From the NCBI GenBank assembly GCA_041401985.1, contig JAWKTE010000008.1, positions 62,001 to 126,000 on the forward strand: a stretch of 64,000 nt of DNA, written 5' to 3'. Every line of letters begins with the position of its first letter. Position 1 is the stretch's first letter. The notes under the pieces are model-generated. The model was not told where the DNA came from. It saw nothing but the letters and a program-made list of their open reading frames with translations, and did not search any database. This stretch comes from JACKHA01 sp041401985. GTDB taxonomy: Bacteria > Planctomycetota > Phycisphaerae > Phycisphaerales > UBA1924. The position numbers and the translations under genes are program-made. Shown in pieces: positions 59,420 through 64,000 of the stretch.

Positions 59420-60448
59420 TTACCAGAATCGCCACGGGGCAGGGCTTGCGATGGCGGCGGCGGGGACGAGACGTTCGCGGATGGCGGCGGCGAGGGCGTC
59501 GATGCCCTGGCCGCGTGCGGCCGAGACGGCGTGGTCGTGGGGGAAGTCTGGCGGGGCCAGGTCGGCGCGGAGGGCGAGCGTGAGGATGGCCGCGTTCGAG
59601 GCGACGTCGGGGGCCAGGTCCAGCGGCGGGGCGGTGGCGTCGCCGCAGCGGAGGACCAGGTCGGCCGAGTGCAGGGCGTGGCGGGTGATGTCGACGGCCG
59701 CGGTCTCTTCGGGCGGGGCGTCGGCGCGTGCCTTGAGCGATCCGGAACCAAGCCCCGGCGTGTCGAGGTAGCGAACCACGATCCCGCCGAAGTCGATCAG
59801 CACGCCGACGTGGTCTCGCGTCGTGCCCGCTTCGTCGGCGACGATCGCCACCGAGCGACCGGCCAGGGCGTTGCACAGCGTGGACTTGCCGATGTTCGGC
59901 GGGCCGACCGCGGCCACGAGCGGCGGGTCGATCAGACGGTTGAGGATCGGGTCGCGGCGCGGGTCGCTCGCGGCACCCCGCGTGCGCCAGCGCCGCGGCT
60001 GGTCGAGCAGGAGGTCGATCGCCAGCGGGCTGGCGGCCCGAGCGAGGGCGGCGAGCATCCGGGCCTCGATCTCGTCGCCGGCCTCTGGGTAGAGCGTGCG
60101 GGCGTCGATCGTCTCAGCCGGGGCGAGGCCCACCCCGATCTCCGTGAGGCGGCCCACGATCGCGCGGACGATGGCCGGGCCGGCGTGGGGCATGAGGTGG
60201 AGCGTGGTGGCGGTCCAGCGGGCGACCACGCCGTGATCGACGCCTGCGATGGATCCGACGCGGACGCCGCCGGGTTTGGGCAGGGGGATGGCGGCCTGGC
60301 GGGCGATCGCTTCGAGCGTCGCGGCGTCGGGCGCTTCGAGATGCAGCACGCCGATGGCTCCCGGCTCCGGCGGCGTCAGGATGGAGACCCACGGGCCGTC
60401 CACGCGGCTACTCGTCGGACCCGGAGCCAAAGCCGGCGTCACCGTCAT
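59420..60448 (-). CDS. MnmE-like GTPase lacking the C-terminal cysteine motif
   Basis: 342 residues, about 110 shorter than MnmE. The N terminus resembles the folate-binding TrmE domain in degraded form (VSILTPPEPGAIGVLHLEAP). The G domain is present: P-loop GPPNIGKST (182-190), switch DEAGTTRDHVGV, DTPGLGSGSL, and it ends in SPAPWRFW without the Cys-(Ile/Leu)-Gly-Lys tail needed for tRNA modification. The C-terminal helical domain is also reduced. It is a translation-linked GTPase relative of unknown role; full MnmE function is unlikely. It overlaps coaX by about 41 bases, so they are probably co-transcribed. Confidence 0.7.
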   Translation of the reverse strand: MTVTPALAPGPTSSRVDGPWVSILTPPEPGAIGVLHLEAPDAATLEAIARQAAIPLPKPGGVRVGSIAGVDHGVVARWTATTLHLMPHAGPAIVRAIVGRLTEIGVGLAPAETIDARTLYPEAGDEIEARMLAALARAASPLAIDLLLDQPRRWRTRGAASDPRRDPILNRLIDPPLVAAVGPPNIGKSTLCNALAGRSVAIVADEAGTTRDHVGVLIDFGGIVVRYLDTPGLGSGSLKARADAPPEETAAVDITRHALHSADLVLRCGDATAPPLDLAPDVASNAAILTLALRADLAPPDFPHDHAVSAARGQGIDALAAAIRERLVPAAAIASPAPWRFW

Positions 60449-61319
60449 GCTCGCCCGCCAGCGCCTCGCGGCACGCCAGCCAGATGCCGCGGAGTTGCAG
60501 GTCCGTCACGACGTGTTCGACCAGCGGCTCGTCCTTGAACAGCAGGGGGGCGTCGCCGCCCGTGGCGATGACCTGCGGGTAGGCCCCGTACGCCTCGGCG
60601 TACCGCTCCAGCAGCACGTGGACCAGGCCCAGGATCGACGCGTGCACGCCGCGCTGCATCGCGGCTTTCGTGTTGGTGCCCCAGGCCGGGGCGGCGGGAT
60701 CGAGCGGTTCCGGGGCCAGCAGCGGCAGGGCCGCGGTACCCGTGTGCATCGAGCGGAGCATCATGGTGATGCCGGGGGCGATGGCCCCGCCCTGGAACAC
60801 GCCCTGGCCGTCAACAAAGTCGACCGTGATGGCGGTGCCGGCGTCGATCACCACGCAGGCCTGCTTGGCGGTCTCGAACGCCGCGATGGCGCACAGCAGG
60901 CGGTCCTGCCCGGCGGTCGAGCCGTCGCCGTCGAGGGCGTGGCGGATCGGGATGGCCACGTCCTGCCCGACGCGATACACGCGCCCGGTGATCGAGGGCT
61001 CGTCGCGCAGGGCCCGGGCCAGCGGGTCGGCCACGCGGTTGTTCACCGAGGCGATAACGATCGGGGCGGCGTGGTGCTCGGCGGCGATGCTCAGGATGGC
61101 GCGGACGAGCGAGTCGATGACGCCGGCCGGGGCGTTGGTCGCGGCCCCGGAGGCCGAGGCGATGGCCGCGGCGTCGGGCGGCGATCCGGGAGCGCTCGTC
61201 GCGATCGCCTCGGCGTGGGCGACGCCGTCGCGCTCGACCAGGCCGATGCGGGTTCGCGAGTTCCCGACGGCGACGGCGATCACCGCCAGGGTGGTTTGGT
61301 CTTCGTGTGCGTCGTGCAT
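60408..61319 (-). CDS. coaX: Type III pantothenate kinase, with altered first phosphate motif
   Basis: 303 residues. CoaX features include AVAVGNSRTRIGLVERDG, PSITGRVYRVGQDVAIPIRH, STAGQDRLLCAIAAFETA, ACVVIDAGTAITVDFVDGQG, FQGGAIAPGITMMLRSMHTG and GGDAPLLFKDEPLVEHVV. In most CoaX proteins the first motif is Asp-x-Gly-Asn-Thr; here residue 17 is Ala and the Thr is Ser, so a residue normally in the active site is missing. It phosphorylates pantothenate, the first step of coenzyme A synthesis, and is insensitive to CoA feedback. Activity may be altered. The frameshifted panC is in the same window. Confidence 0.85.
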   Translation of the reverse strand: MHDAHEDQTTLAVIAVAVGNSRTRIGLVERDGVAHAEAIATSAPGSPPDAAAIASASGAATNAPAGVIDSLVRAILSIAAEHHAAPIVIASVNNRVADPLARALRDEPSITGRVYRVGQDVAIPIRHALDGDGSTAGQDRLLCAIAAFETAKQACVVIDAGTAITVDFVDGQGVFQGGAIAPGITMMLRSMHTGTAALPLLAPEPLDPAAPAWGTNTKAAMQRGVHASILGLVHVLLERYAEAYGAYPQVIATGGDAPLLFKDEPLVEHVVTDLQLRGIWLACREALAGEHDGDAGFGSGSDE

Positions 61320-61388
61320 TGGCCCGAACTGTAAGCGGGCGGGCGCGGGGTCGGACTTGGCGTCGCCGGTGCAGGCCCCGCCGCGGAA

Positions 61389-62480
61389 CTACATGAGTTC
61401 CTTGATGGCCTGGACAATGGCCTCGGCCGTGCGGACGTTGACCAGGCCCGCGCTGGCGTCGATCGGCGGGCGGGCCCCGGTGCGGGCGGCGGCGAGGAAC
61501 TCGCTGAGTTCGAAGGTCAGCGGGTCGGTCTCGTCGATCACCAGCGGGTCGATGTTGACCAGTTCGTTCCAGTTCAGGCTCGTGAGGTCCTTGCCCTGGC
61601 GGAGCTGCTCGGTGACCTCGCGCATCTGCACCTCGTTGGCGATGCGCCGGATCATGGTGCCGGTGCGGGCGGCGTAGTCGATCTTGACGTACGCGTTCTC
61701 GCCCGTGATGCGCGTGACCCGCTCGGTCTTGAGCGCCAGGCGGCTGGCCGAGATGTTGGCCACGCACGCCGGGCTGGCGGCGGACTTGCGCCACGTCAGG
61801 CGGGCGTTGCACACGTCCTCGTGCGGGGTGACGACCGCGACCCCGGCCGCGGCGATCTCGTCGGGCATCCGCCCGCCCATCAGCCACAGCACCACGTCCA
61901 GATCGTGGATCATCATGTCCATGACCACGCCGATATCCACCGAGCGGAAGGTCATAGGGCTGACGCGGTGCACCTCGATGAATCGGGGGACGATCGGCTC
62001 GCCGGTCTCGGTCGCGGCCCGCATGGCGCGGATCGCGGGGTTGAACCGCTCGATGTGCCCGACCATCAGCACCGTGCCGTGGGCCTCGGCGATCTGCTTG
62101 ATCTGCTCGGCCTCGGCGGCGGTGGGGGCCAGCGGCTTCTCGATCAGGCACGCGACGCCGGCCTCGAGGAACGGGCGGGCGGCCTTGAGGTGATAGGTGG
62201 TGGGCACCGCGATCGTGACCGCGTCCACGCCGGCTTCGAGCAGTTCCTGCTCCGTGGCGTAGGCGGTTCCGCCGTGCTCCTCGGCGATGGCCTCGGCCCG
62301 GTCGAAGTTCGAGTCGACGACGCCGACAAGTTTGGCGCCCGGCAGGCGGCCGTAGATCCGCGCGTGGTGCCGCCCCATCCGCCCGACGCCGACCGTGCCG
62401 CAGCGGAGCGTCTTGGCGGGCGCATCGCCATCACCCGCGGTGTCGCCGCGCGGCGGCGTGAGCGAGAGGGGCTGGTTCAT
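61389..62480 (-). CDS. Gfo/Idh/MocA family oxidoreductase
   Basis: 363 residues from the ATG at 62480. The N-terminal Rossmann fold has TVGVGRMGRHHARIYGRLPG, then VACLIEKPLAPTAAEAEQIK, the EKP motif with catalytic Lys; HIERFNPAIRAMRAATETGE and MDMMIHDLDVVLWLMGG complete the active-site His region. These enzymes act on sugar or inositol derivatives with NAD(P). Some members sit next to lpxA-type genes in lipid A pathways, but no such gene is adjacent here. The likely substrate is a UDP-sugar or myo-inositol, which is only a guess. trxA follows after the gap. Confidence 0.9.
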   Translation of the reverse strand: MNQPLSLTPPRGDTAGDGDAPAKTLRCGTVGVGRMGRHHARIYGRLPGAKLVGVVDSNFDRAEAIAEEHGGTAYATEQELLEAGVDAVTIAVPTTYHLKAARPFLEAGVACLIEKPLAPTAAEAEQIKQIAEAHGTVLMVGHIERFNPAIRAMRAATETGEPIVPRFIEVHRVSPMTFRSVDIGVVMDMMIHDLDVVLWLMGGRMPDEIAAAGVAVVTPHEDVCNARLTWRKSAASPACVANISASRLALKTERVTRITGENAYVKIDYAARTGTMIRRIANEVQMREVTEQLRQGKDLTSLNWNELVNIDPLVIDETDPLTFELSEFLAAARTGARPPIDASAGLVNVRTAEAIVQAIKELM

Positions 62481-62553
62481 TCGGCGTCTCCACGCTGGCG
62501 ACGGGCGCGGTGCGCCGCCGCCGACAAGGCCGGGACCAGGATCGTCGGCGGAT

Positions 62554-62889
62554 TCAGGCCGCCCCGACCTCGCCGAGCGCGGTGGCGAGTTGTTCTTTGC
62601 TCGTGAGCCCAACGAACTTCTTCACGACCTTGCCGCCCTTGAACAGGATCACGGTCGGGATCGCCGAGATGCCCAGGTTCGAGGCGACCTCCTGGTTCGC
62701 GTCGATGTCCAGTTTGCCGACCGTCACCTTCCCGGCGAACTCCTCGGCCATCTCGTCGATGGTGGGCGCCAGCATGCGGCACGGCATGCACCACTCGGCC
62801 CAGAAGTCGACCAGCACGGGCTTGTCGCTGTCGATGACCTGGGACTGGAAGTTGTCGTCGGTGAAGGCCACCACGTTGTCGCTTGCCAT
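62554..62889 (-). CDS. trxA: Thioredoxin with a CMPC active site
   Basis: 111 residues from the ATG at 62889, typical thioredoxin length; the open frame to 63156 is Arg-rich and runs through a repeat, so it is rejected. PVLVDFWAEWCMPCRMLAPT carries the active site WCMPC, where Met replaces the usual Gly. SNLGISAIPTVILFKGGKVV holds the cis-Pro loop. Thioredoxins reduce disulfides; this one could serve ArsC. Met in position 2 of the dithiol motif tends to shift the redox potential and is rare but known in some thioredoxins. Confidence 0.92.
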   Translation of the reverse strand: MASDNVVAFTDDNFQSQVIDSDKPVLVDFWAEWCMPCRMLAPTIDEMAEEFAGKVTVGKLDIDANQEVASNLGISAIPTVILFKGGKVVKKFVGLTSKEQLATALGEVGAA

Positions 62890-63079
62890 GTCGCACTCCT
62901 GGGGTCGGAGACCGAAACCCGATCGCCCAAGGCGGGCCGATCGGGAGTCTATTCCTGCCCGCCGGTGATTCAACACGCTCGGGCGTGTCGGTGTTCCCGA
63001 CCGACAGGCGATGCTTGTGGCCACTAACGGAGGGCCTTGGGCAATCGGGAGCGAGCGTTCGTCGCCGAAGCGCCGAAGC

Positions 63080-63217
63080 GAGCCCGGACGCCGGACCTGA
63101 GGAGGCCCTGCGACGAAGGTCCGGGTCGAACGACGGCGCGACGCGTCTCTGCGCATCTGGTGGCAACTGGGTGTCGTGACCCGGACCCTCGCAGAGCCTC
63201 AGGTCCGGCGTCCGGGC
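63080..63217. repeat. Dispersed repeat F: MITE-like element with long inverted arms
   Basis: The left arm begins CCCGGACGCCGGACCTGAGG at about 63083. The right arm ends CCTCAGGTCCGGCGTCCGGG at about 63214, a perfect reverse complement. The arms extend further inward (GACGAAGGTCCGGGTC / GACCCGGACCCTCGC) with small gaps. A single arm occurs at 37739-37776. The right arm supplies the last codons and stop of folP. Confidence 0.85.
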
Positions 63218-64000
63218 GACTCCGGCTCATTGATGCCGTCCGATTGCGCCGCGCGCCACGTCCGCAGCGTCTGGGCGTGGGCCGCCACGTCGTGGACGCG
63301 GAGGATCTTCACGCCGCGATCGACCAGGGCCAGCGCGAGCGCGAGCGTGCCGGGCAGTCGCTCGTCGGGCGTCGTGTCGCGATCGGGCTGGCTCACGCGC
63401 CCGACGAACGACTTGCGGCTCACACCCGCGACGACGGGGAAGCCCAGGTCCACGATCTCGCCGATGCGCCGCACGAGTTCGAGGTTCTGCTCGACCGTCT
63501 TGCCGAAGCCGAAGCCGGGGTCGAGCGCGATCCGCTCGCGAGCCACGCCCGCGTCCATCGCCGCGGCCGCTCGCTCCAGCAGAAACGCCCCGACCTGCGC
63601 CACAACATCCCCGGCCATCGGCGGAGCGATGTACCGATCCGAGTACGAGTCACGATCGGGCGGCAGGACTCGGTGCATCAGCACCAGCCCGCACTCGCGC
63701 TCGGCCGCGACGGCGAACATGCGGGGATCCTCCAGCCCCGCCGAAACGTCGTTGATCGCGTGCATGCCCCGCCCGAGCGCGTGGGCCGCGACGCGGGCGT
63801 TCGTGGTGTCGATGGACAAGGCCACGTGCCTCGGGAATGCGTCCTCGTCTTCCGACGCCTCCAGCAGTTGCTCGATCCGATCGATCTGCGTCCGGGCGTC
63901 GACCCGCGCGGCCCCCGGGCGCGTCGATTCCGCGCCAACGTCCAGCAGCGTGGCCCCTTGCTCGCACATCAGCCGCGCCGACCGCAGCGCCGCCGAGCCG
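63199..64000 (-). CDS. folP: Dihydropteroate synthase (runs off the window)
   Basis: The frame remains open to base 64000, so the N terminus is missing. Visible parts are GATLLDVGAESTRPGAARVD, ALSIDTTNARVAAHALGRGM, HAINDVSAGLEDPRMFAVAA, GLVLMHR-type segment, ALDPGFGFGKTVEQNLELVR, VVAGVSRKSFVGRVSQPD and KILRVHDVAAHAQTLRTW. These are the pterin- and pABA-binding loops of FolP, which makes 7,8-dihydropteroate for folate synthesis and is the sulfonamide target. The final residues (INEPESPGRRT) are encoded by the right arm of the inverted-repeat element. Confidence 0.95.
   Translation of the reverse strand, partial: GSAALRSARLMCEQGATLLDVGAESTRPGAARVDARTQIDRIEQLLEASEDEDAFPRHVALSIDTTNARVAAHALGRGMHAINDVSAGLEDPRMFAVAAERECGLVLMHRVLPPDRDSYSDRYIAPPMAGDVVAQVGAFLLERAAAAMDAGVARERIALDPGFGFGKTVEQNLELVRRIGEIVDLGFPVVAGVSRKSFVGRVSQPDRDTTPDERLPGTLALALALVDRGVKILRVHDVAAHAQTLRTWRAAQSDGINEPESPGRRT

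Noticed and set aside
1..64000. Search for tRNA, rRNA and CRISPR arrays
   Set aside because: No conserved T-loop context with a cloverleaf, no rRNA-like stretch and no regularly spaced identical repeats with unique spacers were seen. The repeats present are inverted pairs or short-unit arms, not CRISPR.

Overview
The window is strongly GC-rich and looks like chromosome of a planctomycete of the Phycisphaerae type. I infer this from several exported proteins that end in a tandem dockerin-like module closing on Gly-Cys, a PEP-CTERM protein, a Lys/Asp/Pro-rich N-terminal extension on RecA, a DUF1559-like pseudopilin, an RNHCP-domain protein, and many short dispersed inverted-repeat elements that sometimes run into genes. 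No tRNA, rRNA or CRISPR array was recognised.

Layout. 0-3.8 kb: type IV pilus / type II secretion assembly genes pilN (partial), pilO, pilP-like and pilB, translationally coupled. 3.9-5.4 kb: a DUF1697 gene without a normal start and a GC-dockerin secreted protein. 5.6-10.5 kb: a very large flagellin-glycosylation (MAF) protein followed by a CMP-nonulosonate synthetase gene broken by a dispersed repeat. 10.5-12.0 kb: two paralogous zinc-ribbon membrane proteins and a DinB protein in one run. 12.4-13.7 kb: recA. 14.4-15.4 kb: an acidic secreted protein. 15.5-22.4 kb: atpA, intact, flanked by two badly frameshifted secreted-protein genes and a frameshifted adaptor gene. 22.7-29.9 kb: DUF3467, GAF-HlyD, M50 peptidase-HlyD and a short SecA-like ATPase, all on the + strand and probably one export system. 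29.9-33 kb: lipoprotein, kbl and a glycine-rich RRM protein. 33.4-41.3 kb: RNHCP, two GC-dockerin proteins, small unknowns, a PEP-CTERM protein, a pseudopilin and a zinc-ribbon membrane protein. 41.3-44 kb: a decayed IS630-type transposase and a Gly-rich exported protein. 44.2-52.5 kb: pdxJ, an O-antigen-polymerase-like protein, an MmgE/PrpD protein, a nucleotidyltransferase, moaC-mogA, trpF and gcvT. 52.6-55.6 kb: an arsenic cluster arsR-arsC-arsM-aquaporin. 55.5-64 kb: panC (frameshifted), PilZ, thiG, gmhA, nuoE, an MnmE-like GTPase, coaX, a Gfo/Idh oxidoreductase, trxA and folP (partial).

How parts work together. The ars cluster would reduce arsenate (ArsC), move arsenite through an aquaglyceroporin instead of a pump, and methylate the remainder (ArsM). 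Its regulator carries an in-frame TGA at an expected cysteine, which is either a nonsense mutation or a selenocysteine codon. The 22.7-29.9 kb genes combine a SecA-family motor, a multi-pass M50 membrane protease carrying its own adaptor domain, and a second adaptor with a GAF sensor, which resembles an uncharacterised secretion machine. The MAF protein plus the neuA remnant points to flagellin decoration with a nonulosonic acid.

Quality caution. Many exported-protein genes, but also panC and arsC, carry single-base frame changes, whereas atpA, recA, pdxJ and others are clean. Localised consensus errors and real gene decay cannot be separated from this sequence alone.
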